Shown here piece after piece: positions 17,125 to 24,829 of a stretch of 25,515 nucleotides of DNA. Origin of the DNA: JANQRV01 sp964533785 (GTDB lineage Bacteria; Bacteroidota; Bacteroidia; Chitinophagales; Saprospiraceae); assembly GCA_964533785.1 (NCBI GenBank), contig CAZHNG010000056.1, positions 1-25,515 on the forward strand, read 5' to 3'. Position 1 is the stretch's first letter. Each line of letters begins with the position of its first letter. A model generated the notes under the pieces. The model did no database searches. It saw nothing but the letters and a program-made list of their open reading frames with translations, and was not told the origin of the DNA. A program made the position numbers and the translations under genes.

Positions 17125-17994
17125 CTATCCCTGCCTTCTTTGGAAGAACTTGAGTAGCGCATGAACATAAGACTCATCCGTTCTAATACTCAGGGAATCC
17201 GCCCCGCTTTTCACAAATATGCTCTTGAAATAATCGTAATTCTTCTGGTACCAGCGGGCGTAATTATCTCTTACTTTTCGGGAACCGGTATCTAACCACG
17301 CGATCAAACCGGTCTCCGGATCTACTGCTCTGACCAGCCCGATGTTAGGTAAGGTCTCTTCACGAGGATCATACAAATGGATGCCGATGATGTCGTGGCG
17401 CCGGCCGACAACCCGCAAAGGTTTTTCGTATCCCACGGTCATAAAATCGGATAGCACAAAACAAATACTCCGCTTTTTTATCACATTATTAAAGTACTCT
17501 AAAGCCTGACCAAAGTCAGTACCGTTACTTTCCGGTTCAAAATCGATCAATTCCCGGATGATCCGCAGAATGTGCTGCCTCCCCTTTTTAGGAGGAATAA
17601 ACTTTTCGATTTTATCCGTAAAAAAAATAACGCCAACCTTGTCGTTGTTATTGATGGCTGAAAACGCTAATACTGCGGAGATCTCAGTGATGATCTCATT
17701 TTTAAATTGTTGTGCTGTACCAAAATAAGAGGATTTGCTGATATCAATCAACAACATGACGGTCAACTCCCGCTCTTCTTCGAATATTTTGACATAAGGG
17801 CTACCCGTGCGAGCCGTCACATTCCAGTCAATATTCCGCACATCGTCACCGTATTGATAATTCCGCACTTCGCTAAAGGACATACCCCTGCCTTTGAAAG
17901 TACTATGGTATTCACCGGAAAAAAGGTGTTTACTCAAGCCTTTCGTCTTGATCTCAATTTTTCTGACTTTTTTTAGCAGCTCGCTCGTCTCCAT
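17125..17994 (-). CDS. DUF58 domain protein of the moxR/Bat operon
   Basis: This cytoplasmic protein of 289 aa has the DUF58 signature at residues 36-62 (FSEVRNYQYGDD followed by RNIDWNVTAR). A vWA-like fold follows, whose metal-site remnant is DISKS at 84-88. No membrane segment is seen, unlike longer DUF58 proteins. DUF58 genes nearly always follow moxR, and the product is thought to link the AAA+ ATPase to the membrane vWA proteins. The biochemical role is not established. It is separated from moxR by 158 bases and from the next gene by 30. Confidence 0.9.
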   Translation of the reverse strand: METSELLKKVRKIEIKTKGLSKHLFSGEYHSTFKGRGMSFSEVRNYQYGDDVRNIDWNVTARTGSPYVKIFEEERELTVMLLIDISKSSYFGTAQQFKNEIITEISAVLAFSAINNNDKVGVIFFTDKIEKFIPPKKGRQHILRIIRELIDFEPESNGTDFGQALEYFNNVIKKRSICFVLSDFMTVGYEKPLRVVGRRHDIIGIHLYDPREETLPNIGLVRAVDPETGLIAWLDTGSRKVRDNYARWYQKNYDYFKSIFVKSGADSLSIRTDESYVHALLKFFQRRQG

Positions 17995-18152
17995 TTTACG
18001 CGTTTATTCTGGAAAACCGATTCTGGTAAAAGGTATTGGATACACTTATCTGTTCATTTACTGAGACTATGAAAATTTAACTTAATGAGCAGATTCCCAA
18101 ACAGGGTAAACCGATCATTTTAACCGGATCACCGATTGATCTATTTCTTGAT

Positions 18153-19241
18153 TTAAGGGACTTCTACTACATCCAGCACCCTGGTGATGATATCTTCTTG
18201 AGTAACATTCTCTGCTTCTGCTTCATAGGTAAGGCCAATTCGGTGGCGCATCACATCGTGACAAACTTTACGGACATCTTCCGGAATGACGTATCCCCTA
18301 TGCTGAAGAAAAGCGTAGGCTTTGGAAGCAAGGGCAAGGTTGATACTTGCTCTTGGAGAACCGCCGTAGTTTATCAAAGGTTCCAGATTGGCCAGATGAT
18401 AAGCCTTAGGATCCCGTGTGGCAAATACTATGTCGATGATGTATTTTTCAATTTTCTCATCCATATATATTTTCCGGACAGATTTCCTGGCTTTGAGAAT
18501 AGCATCAGGTTGGATAACTGCTTGAACTTTCCCGAATCCGTCAACAGATAAATTACGGCGAATAATTTCTTGTTCCTCTGTTTTGCTCGGATACCCAATC
18601 TTTACTTTCAGCATAAATCGGTCAACCTGTGCTTCCGGTAGCGGATAGGTACCTTCTTGTTCGATGGGGTTTTGGGTCGCTAAAACCAAAAAAGGTTCTT
18701 CTAATTCAAAGGTTTCTTTACCAATGGTTACTTGTCTTTCCTGCATGGCTTCCAACAAAGCACTCTGAACTTTTGCCGGGGCACGATTGATCTCATCCGC
18801 CAGAATGAAATTGGCAAAGATCGGTCCTTTACGAACCGTAAATTCATTTTCATTCAAATTGTAGATCATTGTGCCGATAATGTCGGCAGGCAATAAGTCC
18901 GGGGTAAACTGGATACGGCTGAATTGAGCATTGACTGCTGAAGCTAAAGTCTTGATCGCCAGTGTTTTTGCGAGTCCGGGTAAGCCTTCTAATAATACGT
19001 GCCCCTTCGTCAATAACCCCAGTAACAATCGCTCGATCATATTGGTTTGACCAACAATGACTTTGCTCGTTTCTCCTATAAGCGGATCTAAAAAAGCACT
19101 GTCCACTTTAATTTGCTGATTCAGGGCTTCAATATCAATAGATTGCATCTTTGGTGAATTTAGCGTTGATGATGGTTCCATAATAGGATTGGATGTATTT
19201 TCAACAACCGGAAAATGCAAATTTGGCGATTTTTTTGCCAT
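18153..19241 (-). CDS. moxR: MoxR family AAA+ ATPase
   Basis: This is the first gene of the Bat operon, a chaperone-like AAA+ ATPase. Walker A is GLPGLAKT at 86-93 and Walker B is ILADE at 146-150. The family run EINRAPAKVQSALLEAMQE follows. The C-terminal lid domain completes a usual-length MoxR. The first ~31 residues (Ser/Pro/Asn-rich) precede the conserved region. Met32 (MQSIDIEALNQQIK) or Met21 could be the true start, so the N-terminus is uncertain. MoxR proteins work with vWA partners, here the BatA and BatB products. No TAnnTTTG box was found upstream. Confidence 0.92.
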   Translation of the reverse strand: MAKKSPNLHFPVVENTSNPIMEPSSTLNSPKMQSIDIEALNQQIKVDSAFLDPLIGETSKVIVGQTNMIERLLLGLLTKGHVLLEGLPGLAKTLAIKTLASAVNAQFSRIQFTPDLLPADIIGTMIYNLNENEFTVRKGPIFANFILADEINRAPAKVQSALLEAMQERQVTIGKETFELEEPFLVLATQNPIEQEGTYPLPEAQVDRFMLKVKIGYPSKTEEQEIIRRNLSVDGFGKVQAVIQPDAILKARKSVRKIYMDEKIEKYIIDIVFATRDPKAYHLANLEPLINYGGSPRASINLALASKAYAFLQHRGYVIPEDVRKVCHDVMRHRIGLTYEAEAENVTQEDIITRVLDVVEVP

Positions 19242-19346
19242 TCCCCAACTGATGGATTTAACAAAAGAGTATTCATGTCAAGTGGCACCAGAAACCAAAC
19301 GACAGAAAGATTAGGGATATGATAAAAGGGTGTGACCTGTCAGTAT

Positions 19347-19370
19347 TGAGTAGGCTACTTAATTTTTTTT
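19347..19370 (+). terminator. Small hairpin plus T8, terminator-like, with no upstream + gene
   Basis: TGAGTA (19347-19352) pairs with TACTTA (19356-19361), with one G-U pair, around a GGC loop; TTTTTTTT follows at 19363-19370. The stem is AT-rich and weak. It points in the + direction although the upstream gene, moxR, is on the minus strand. It could end a short leader or small RNA ahead of the ATPase operon. Confidence 0.3.
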
Positions 19371-19500
19371 AGTACCTTGGTGATATTTTCAACCCTTTAT
19401 TAACGGGAAAACCCAGGTGTAAGTTTTTTGATACCTGCATAAGTTAGGTTTATTTTCGGAATACGAAGCTTTCGTGAAACAATAGCAACAACCATAGACA

Positions 19501-19508
19501 TAAATTTG
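19501..19508 (+). promoter_or_regulatory. Candidate -7 box (TAAATTTG) for V-ATPase operon
   Basis: TAAATTTG matches TAnnTTTG and lies 63 bases before the preferred start of subunit E, leaving a leader of about 55 bases. No TTG is found at -33 spacing, so support is modest. Confidence 0.4.
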
Positions 19509-19571
19509 AATCTGAGATGTTGTTTTCTTATAATTGCAGAGTTGACTTTTATTATTGATATAAAGATAAAT

Positions 19572-20201
19572 ATGGACCGTAAGCTCCAACAACTTACCGA
19601 CAAAATCTACCAGGAAGGAATAAAGAAAGCAGAGGAAGAGGCTGCTGATATAATTGAAAAAGCTAAAGAAGAGGCGAATAAAATCCTTTCTAACGCACGT
19701 CAAAATGCAGATACAATCCTATCTGAGGCGGAAAGCCAAGCTGCTGATCTAAAGTCATCGGCTCTCTCAGAATTAAAAATGGCAGCGCAAAAAGCCACCG
19801 AAGCGCTTAAACAAGAGATCAAAGATTTGATTGCCGGCGGTATCGTAAACCCCACCGTAAAAGATGCGCTTGACGATGTTCCGTTTTTACAGCGGGCCAT
19901 AGAGAGCATATTAGTGAACTGGGCAAGCCAACCCGGTCAATCCACTAAGATGGAAATACTTATTCCGGCCGAAACAGAAAAAGCGCTTACTGAATATTTC
20001 ACACACTCTACCAGGATGATGATGGAAAAGGGGTTTCAAATTAAATCAGTTAATCAGATCAAAACTGGTTTTCAGGTGGCTCCTTCGGATGGAACCTATA
20101 AAATAAGTTTTCAGGAAAAAGATTTTATTAATTTTTTTAAGGCTTTTGTACGGCCAAAATTACAGAAGCTCCTTTTTGACAAAGAGACCAGCACTTCTTA
20201 A
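19572..20201 (+). CDS. atpE: V/A-type ATPase subunit E (peripheral stalk)
   Basis: This is the peripheral stalk subunit of the rotary ATPase. Residues ~1-85 form a long, charged, Ala-rich helix rich in Glu/Lys, typical of stalk subunits. A mixed alpha/beta C-terminal domain follows, which would contact the catalytic head. ATG at 19572 (210 aa, MDRKLQQLTD) is preferred over a TTG 22 codons upstream. That stretch would add a hydrophobic Cys-rich leader foreign to the family and would overlap the candidate -7 box. It is the first gene of the operon, 23 bases before the DUF2764 gene. Its partner G/H subunit is not among the genes seen here. The symbol follows A-type usage (ntpE in Enterococcus). 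Confidence 0.82.
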   Translation: MDRKLQQLTDKIYQEGIKKAEEEAADIIEKAKEEANKILSNARQNADTILSEAESQAADLKSSALSELKMAAQKATEALKQEIKDLIAGGIVNPTVKDALDDVPFLQRAIESILVNWASQPGQSTKMEILIPAETEKALTEYFTHSTRMMMEKGFQIKSVNQIKTGFQVAPSDGTYKISFQEKDFINFFKAFVRPKLQKLLFDKETSTS

Positions 20202-20224
20202 CCAACTAGTCAACCGTAAAAAAG

Positions 20225-21067
20225 ATGTCAAAATACTATGCTTTCATTGCTGGATTACCTGAGCTTCAACTTGATTTTGAAAATGCATCCCTACCTCTTT
20301 CAATGCAAGATTTCAAAACAAAATTAAGAGAAGTACTGGTTTCTTCCGACTGGAAGTTGATGGCATCCTTTTATCAGCAATACGATAATGAAAACCTTTT
20401 GTCAATACTCTTAGAAAAGGAAGGGGAATTTAACGAATTGGGGAACCTTAGCAAAGATGAGCTACTGGAATTACTGGTTTTGATGCGGGAAGAAGAAAAC
20501 CTTGAAGATCAACGTCTTCCTCCCTACTATATGCCTTTTGTACAATCTTTTTACGAAACAGAAAAGACAATGTCCCCGGTATATTGGGAGGATTTACTGA
20601 ACAGGTATTATTTTGAGTATTACATCGATAGTCCCAACCAGATTATCCACAAGTGGTTCGAATTCAATCTCAACCTGACCAATTTCCTGACCGCTCTTGT
20701 TGGCAGGAACTTTAGTGTCGACCCGGAAACCACTTTGGTAGGGGAGAACGAAATAGTTGAAGCATTGAAAAATAGCCAACAAAAAGATTTTGGATTGACT
20801 GGTCTGTTGGATTTTCTCAATAGTTCTCCTTATTTGCTGGAAATTGAGGGCCAATTAGAAAGAGAAAAACTGGTCGACAAAATAAAATGGGAGTGGATTG
20901 AAGAAGAAACCGTATTTCATTATTTTGATTTTGAACGAATTTATGGGTATTTATTGCAATTAGAGATCTGTAGCCGGTGGGATCGTCTTCTTGACCCAAT
21001 AGAGGAAAGCGGATTTCAACAACTGGCCGAAGAATTAATGCAAAATGTAGTTTCAGATAAACTTTGA
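20225..21067 (+). CDS. DUF2764 family protein of the V-ATPase operon
   Basis: This is a soluble, largely helical, acidic protein of 280 aa with the N-terminal signature KYYAFIAGLPEL. DUF2764 genes sit between subunits E and A in V/A-ATPase operons of Bacteroidota and spirochaetes. No membrane span, nucleotide-binding or metal motif is seen. The length, helical nature and absence of a C-subunit gene suggest it could replace subunit C (d), the cap that joins the central axle to the membrane ring. That is inference from context, not from sequence identity. Its stop codon is 5 bases before the subunit A start, so the two are probably translationally coupled. Confidence 0.8.
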   Translation: MSKYYAFIAGLPELQLDFENASLPLSMQDFKTKLREVLVSSDWKLMASFYQQYDNENLLSILLEKEGEFNELGNLSKDELLELLVLMREEENLEDQRLPPYYMPFVQSFYETEKTMSPVYWEDLLNRYYFEYYIDSPNQIIHKWFEFNLNLTNFLTALVGRNFSVDPETTLVGENEIVEALKNSQQKDFGLTGLLDFLNSSPYLLEIEGQLEREKLVDKIKWEWIEEETVFHYFDFERIYGYLLQLEICSRWDRLLDPIEESGFQQLAEELMQNVVSDKL

Positions 21068-21072
21068 ATAAA

Positions 21073-22839
21073 ATGTCTACTTCAGGTATAGTCCAAGGAA
21101 TTATTGCCAACCTAGTACAAGTAGAGGCTGATGGCCCGGTTATACAGAATGAAATTTGTTATATCAACATAGATAAAACAAAGTTAAAAGCTGAAGTAAT
21201 CAAGGTAGTAGGAGCGATTGCTTTCGTACAGGTATTCGAAAGTACGCGCGGGCTAAAAGTGGGCAATAAAGTTGAATTTACCGGGCGCTTAATGGAAATA
21301 ACGCTTGGTCCAGGCTTGCTTTCCAGAAAATACGATGGTCTTTTGAATGATCTGGAAAAAATGGAAGGGATCTTTATCGAGCGAGGTAATTATACCTTTC
21401 CGTTACCCGAAGGTCAACTTTGGGATTTTAAACCCATTGCATCGGCAGGTGATGAGGTAAAAGCGGCGGACTGGCTAGGGGTTGTCAATGAAAATGGGCA
21501 ACCACACAAAATTATGGTTCCTTTTATTTTTGAGGGGACGTATAAAGTACAATCTGTAGCCGCCGCAGGAAGCTATAAGATAAAGGACACTGTTGCTATT
21601 TTGGCCGATGAAACCGGCCAGGAATTTGAAATCAACATGATCCAAAGATGGCCGGTAAAAAAGTCATTAAAGCTATACCGGCAGAAGCCACGTCCGTTTA
21701 AGCTGTTAGAAACGGGGGTGCGCGCAATCGATACCATTAACCCTATTGTACAAGGAGGAACGGGCTTCATTCCGGGGCCTTTCGGAACGGGTAAAACGGT
21801 GTTGCAACACGCGATATCCAAGCAGGCAGAAGCGGATATTGTGGTCATTGCAGCCTGCGGTGAACGGGCAAACGAAGTGGTTAGCATCTTTGAAGAATTT
21901 CCCGAACTAGATGATCCCCATACTGGTCGTAAACTCATGGAGCGTACAGTTATCGTTGCGAATACGTCTAACATGCCGGTAGCTGCACGGGAAGCTTCGG
22001 TATATACGGCGATGACTATAGGAGAATACTATCGATCGATGGGGTTGAAAGTGCTGTTAATGGCTGATTCAACCTCCCGGTGGGCGCAGGCACTCCGGGA
22101 AATGTCCAATCGTTTGGAAGAATTGCCGGGGCAGGATGCTTTTCCGGTGGATTTGTCCGCGGTTATTGCCAACTTTTATGCCAGAGCGGGTTACGTTTAT
22201 CTTAATAATGGGGCAACCGGTTCAATTACATTTTTAGGTACGGTATCTCCTGCCGGAGGAAATTTGATGGAACCGGTAACTGAATCCACCAAAAAAGCGG
22301 CACGGTGTTTTTACGCCCTACAACAATCAAGAGCTGATAGCAAACGCTATCCGGCAGTTAATCCGATTGAGAGTTATTCCAAGTACCTCAATTATCCCGA
22401 ATTCAAGAACTACGTAGATGAGCACATGGGTGAAAACTGGTTGGACCTGGTCAATGATGCCAAAACCATACTACAAAGAGGATTAGAAATCAAGGATCAA
22501 ATTGAGATCCTGGGCGACGATGGCGTACCCGTGGATAACCACGTTATATTCTGGAAATCAGAGATCATTGATTTTGCTATTCTTCAACAGGATGCTTTCG
22601 ACGATATTGACGCTTTTACACCCATTGAAAGGCAGAAATATATGTTGAAACTAGTGATGGATATTTGTGCGCTGGACTTTGCGTTCGAGTCGTTTAACGA
22701 GGTGAGTTTGTACTTCAAACGAATCATCAATGGTTTAAGACAATTAAACTACGTGGCTTTCAATAGTGCGGAGTTTGAACAGAACCTGATTGAATTGAAA
22801 AAGATTTTGGCAGAGCAGGAGCTAGTCTTGCCTTCATAA
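21073..22839 (+). CDS. atpA: V/A-type ATPase catalytic subunit A
   Basis: This is the nucleotide-hydrolysing subunit of the A3B3 head. The P-loop is GPFGTGKT at residues 235-242. The A-type insert ("non-homologous region", about 90 residues near 90-185) separates it from the F-type beta chain. Downstream motifs include GERANE, MADSTSRWAQALRE (adenine/phosphate contacts) and a helical C-terminal domain. ATG at 21073 (588 aa) is preferred over a TTG three codons upstream that overlaps the previous stop. The sequence does not show whether the complex pumps or synthesises, nor whether the ion is H+ or Na+; that depends on K and I, outside or cut. Also called ntpA. Confidence 0.95.
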   Translation: MSTSGIVQGIIANLVQVEADGPVIQNEICYINIDKTKLKAEVIKVVGAIAFVQVFESTRGLKVGNKVEFTGRLMEITLGPGLLSRKYDGLLNDLEKMEGIFIERGNYTFPLPEGQLWDFKPIASAGDEVKAADWLGVVNENGQPHKIMVPFIFEGTYKVQSVAAAGSYKIKDTVAILADETGQEFEINMIQRWPVKKSLKLYRQKPRPFKLLETGVRAIDTINPIVQGGTGFIPGPFGTGKTVLQHAISKQAEADIVVIAACGERANEVVSIFEEFPELDDPHTGRKLMERTVIVANTSNMPVAAREASVYTAMTIGEYYRSMGLKVLLMADSTSRWAQALREMSNRLEELPGQDAFPVDLSAVIANFYARAGYVYLNNGATGSITFLGTVSPAGGNLMEPVTESTKKAARCFYALQQSRADSKRYPAVNPIESYSKYLNYPEFKNYVDEHMGENWLDLVNDAKTILQRGLEIKDQIEILGDDGVPVDNHVIFWKSEIIDFAILQQDAFDDIDAFTPIERQKYMLKLVMDICALDFAFESFNEVSLYFKRIINGLRQLNYVAFNSAEFEQNLIELKKILAEQELVLPS

Positions 22840-22862
22840 AATACAACATAAGGATCTATGCC

Positions 22863-24179
22863 ATGATACAAGCATTTCAAAAAATATATACTAAAATCGA
22901 CAATTTCACCAAAGCTACTTGTACGCTCCGGGCGACTAATGTGGGGAATGAGGAATTAGCAAGGGTAAGTGGTCGCCTAGCACAAGTTATTCGCATAGTG
23001 GGAGAAGAAGTGACCCTGCAGGTCTTCGGTGGTACGGAAGGTATTCCCACCAATGCGGAAGTTGTCTTTTTGGGTAAGCCACCGACCTTAAAGGTAAGTG
23101 AGCAATTGGCCGGGCGGTTTTTCAATTCTTATGGTCATCCGATCGACGGAGGGCCGGAGATCGAAGGAGAGGAACGCGAAACAAGCGGTGCCTTCGTAAA
23201 TCCGGTTCGCAGGCAACAGCCTTCCGAATTGATCACTACCGGTATTGCCGGCATCGACCTGAACAATACGCTGGTTTCCGGGCAGAAGATCCCGTTTTTT
23301 GCCGATCCCAATCAACCTTTTAATGAAATTATGGCTACGGTTGCTTTACGAGCCAATGCCGATAAAATTATCTTAGGCGGAATGGGCTTGGGTAATGACG
23401 ACTACTTGTATTTCCGAAATGTTTTTGAGAATGCCGGAGCACTGAACCGGATCATTTCCTATATTAATACAACCGAAGAACCTCCGATTGAACGGTTATT
23501 GGTACCAGAAATGGCGCTTACTGCGGCGGAGTATTTCGCAGTGGACCACGACGAAAAAGTCTTGGTATTACTCACCGATATGACATTGTATGCCGATGCA
23601 TTAGCAATTGTATCCAACCGTATGGATCAGATCCCTTCTAAAGATGCTATGCCGGGCTCTTTATATTCTGACCTGGCAAAGATCTATGAGAAAGCGGTAC
23701 AATTTCCCGACGGAGGTTCCATAACGATTATTGCGGTCACGACCTTGTCGGGCGGTGATATTACGCACGCTATACCCGATAATACCGGATATATTACGGA
23801 AGGACAGTTGTTTTTACGGCGGGATACCGACATTGGCAAAATAGTGGTCGACCCTTTCCGGTCTCTGTCCAGATTAAAACAATTGGTGATAGGGACGAAG
23901 ACCAGAGAGGATCATCCTCAGGTGATGAACGCTGCTGTTCGTTTGTACGCTGATGCCGGCAATGCAAAAACAAAACTGGAAAACGGTTTTGACCTGACGG
24001 ACTACGATGATCGTTGTTTGGCTTTTGCAAAAGAATATGCAACGGAAATTTTGGCTATCGATGTGAATATTAAAACTGATGAGATGCTTGACACTACCTG
24101 GCGGTTACTCAAAAAATATTTTTCAAAAGAAGAAGTTGCAATAAAAAAACAAATCCTGGACAAGTATTGGCCGGCATAA
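22863..24179 (+). CDS. atpB: V/A-type ATPase regulatory subunit B
   Basis: This is the non-catalytic partner of subunit A in the hexameric head. Where subunit A has a P-loop, this protein has SGQKIPFFADPNQPFNE (from residue 139), the degenerate site typical of B subunits, so it binds but should not hydrolyse nucleotide. A beta-barrel N-domain precedes it. The motifs LTDMTLYADAL and SRMDQIPSKDAMPG-like segments belong to the nucleotide-binding fold. At 438 aa it is full length. It starts 23 bases after subunit A and ends 49 bases before subunit D. Also called ntpB. Confidence 0.94.
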   Translation: MIQAFQKIYTKIDNFTKATCTLRATNVGNEELARVSGRLAQVIRIVGEEVTLQVFGGTEGIPTNAEVVFLGKPPTLKVSEQLAGRFFNSYGHPIDGGPEIEGEERETSGAFVNPVRRQQPSELITTGIAGIDLNNTLVSGQKIPFFADPNQPFNEIMATVALRANADKIILGGMGLGNDDYLYFRNVFENAGALNRIISYINTTEEPPIERLLVPEMALTAAEYFAVDHDEKVLVLLTDMTLYADALAIVSNRMDQIPSKDAMPGSLYSDLAKIYEKAVQFPDGGSITIIAVTTLSGGDITHAIPDNTGYITEGQLFLRRDTDIGKIVVDPFRSLSRLKQLVIGTKTREDHPQVMNAAVRLYADAGNAKTKLENGFDLTDYDDRCLAFAKEYATEILAIDVNIKTDEMLDTTWRLLKKYFSKEEVAIKKQILDKYWPA

Positions 24180-24228
24180 TTTTGCCAGGTAATACTGCGA
24201 TTTTGGGAGTTAGAACAATGCTGAAAAT

Positions 24229-24819
24229 ATGGCGGCGATAAAATTTCAATACAATAAAACGTCATTAAATGATCTTGAGAAGCGACTTAAGGTGAGGCTG
24301 CGGGCTCTTCCCACGCTAAAAAATAAAGAATCGGCCCTGCGAATGGAGATCAAGAAAGCAAAAAAGGAGTTGTACAAAATCGAAGCGCAAATCGAAGAAC
24401 AAATGAAGAGGGCGGAATTGTTGAGCCCCCTGTGGCAAGAATTTGATAAAACCCTTCTCAAAGTAAGGGATATACAATTGGAAGACCGGAAGATTGCCGG
24501 CGTTAAAATTCCCGAATTGGTTAATGTTGAATTTGAAAAAAAGCCTTTTAGCCTCTTTAACTGCCCTAAATGGTATTTAAAAGGGATCGCATTATTAGAG
24601 ACTGCTTTAGAAATGAAAATCAAGCGTGAGATCATTTCTCGAAAGGTGGAACTATTGGAATATGCCCGGAAAAAAACAACACAAAAGGTCAACCTTTTTG
24701 AGAAGGTACAAATTCCGGGATTAAAAAAAAGCATTCACATGATAAAGCGATTCTTGGAAGACAAAGAAAACTTGTCGAAAGCATCGCAAAAAATTATTAA
24801 AAACAAACGAAAAGTATAA
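24229..24819 (+). CDS. atpD: V/A-type ATPase subunit D (central axle)
   Basis: This is the central rotor shaft that turns inside the A3B3 head. The protein has 196 aa and is strongly basic. It has two long helices (about 10-75 and 115-190) that would form the antiparallel coiled coil, and a short central segment with KIAGVKIPEL, typical of the family. An N-terminal KTSLNDLEKRL-type segment opens the first helix. Its stop codon overlaps the strong ribosome-binding site of subunit I. A 49-base gap separates it from subunit B, and the F subunit that usually pairs with D is not found nearby. Confidence 0.88.
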   Translation: MAAIKFQYNKTSLNDLEKRLKVRLRALPTLKNKESALRMEIKKAKKELYKIEAQIEEQMKRAELLSPLWQEFDKTLLKVRDIQLEDRKIAGVKIPELVNVEFEKKPFSLFNCPKWYLKGIALLETALEMKIKREIISRKVELLEYARKKTTQKVNLFEKVQIPGLKKSIHMIKRFLEDKENLSKASQKIIKNKRKV

Positions 24820-24824
24820 GGAGG
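24818..24824 (+). promoter_or_regulatory. Strong Shine-Dalgarno AAGGAGG before subunit I
   Basis: AAGGAGG begins inside the TAA stop codon of subunit D and ends 5 bases before the ATG at 24830. It is the strongest SD match near a gene start in this window, where most starts show little or none. It fixes the start of subunit I and couples its translation to subunit D. Confidence 0.75.
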
Positions 24825-24829
24825 AAGAC

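Larger units (their letters stand above)
19242..19571. other. Divergent intergenic region between moxR and V-ATPase operon
   Basis: These 330 bases hold no gene I can support. They contain a small + strand hairpin followed by eight T (19347-19370), a 7-bp stem at 19414-19437 (CAGGTGT with ATACCTG, one G-U pair) and a -7 box at 19501-19508. No clear promoter for moxR was found. Confidence 0.6.

Noticed and set aside
18001..18152. Repeated ACCGAT-like words between moxR and the DUF58 gene
   Set aside because: The copies are short, unevenly spaced and form no convincing stem or promoter; treated as chance.
24246..24734. A 162-codon open frame on the minus strand opposite V-ATPase subunit D
   Set aside because: It is the shadow of a Lys/Glu-rich coding strand, giving Ser/Phe-rich nonsense; subunit D fits family and operon context.
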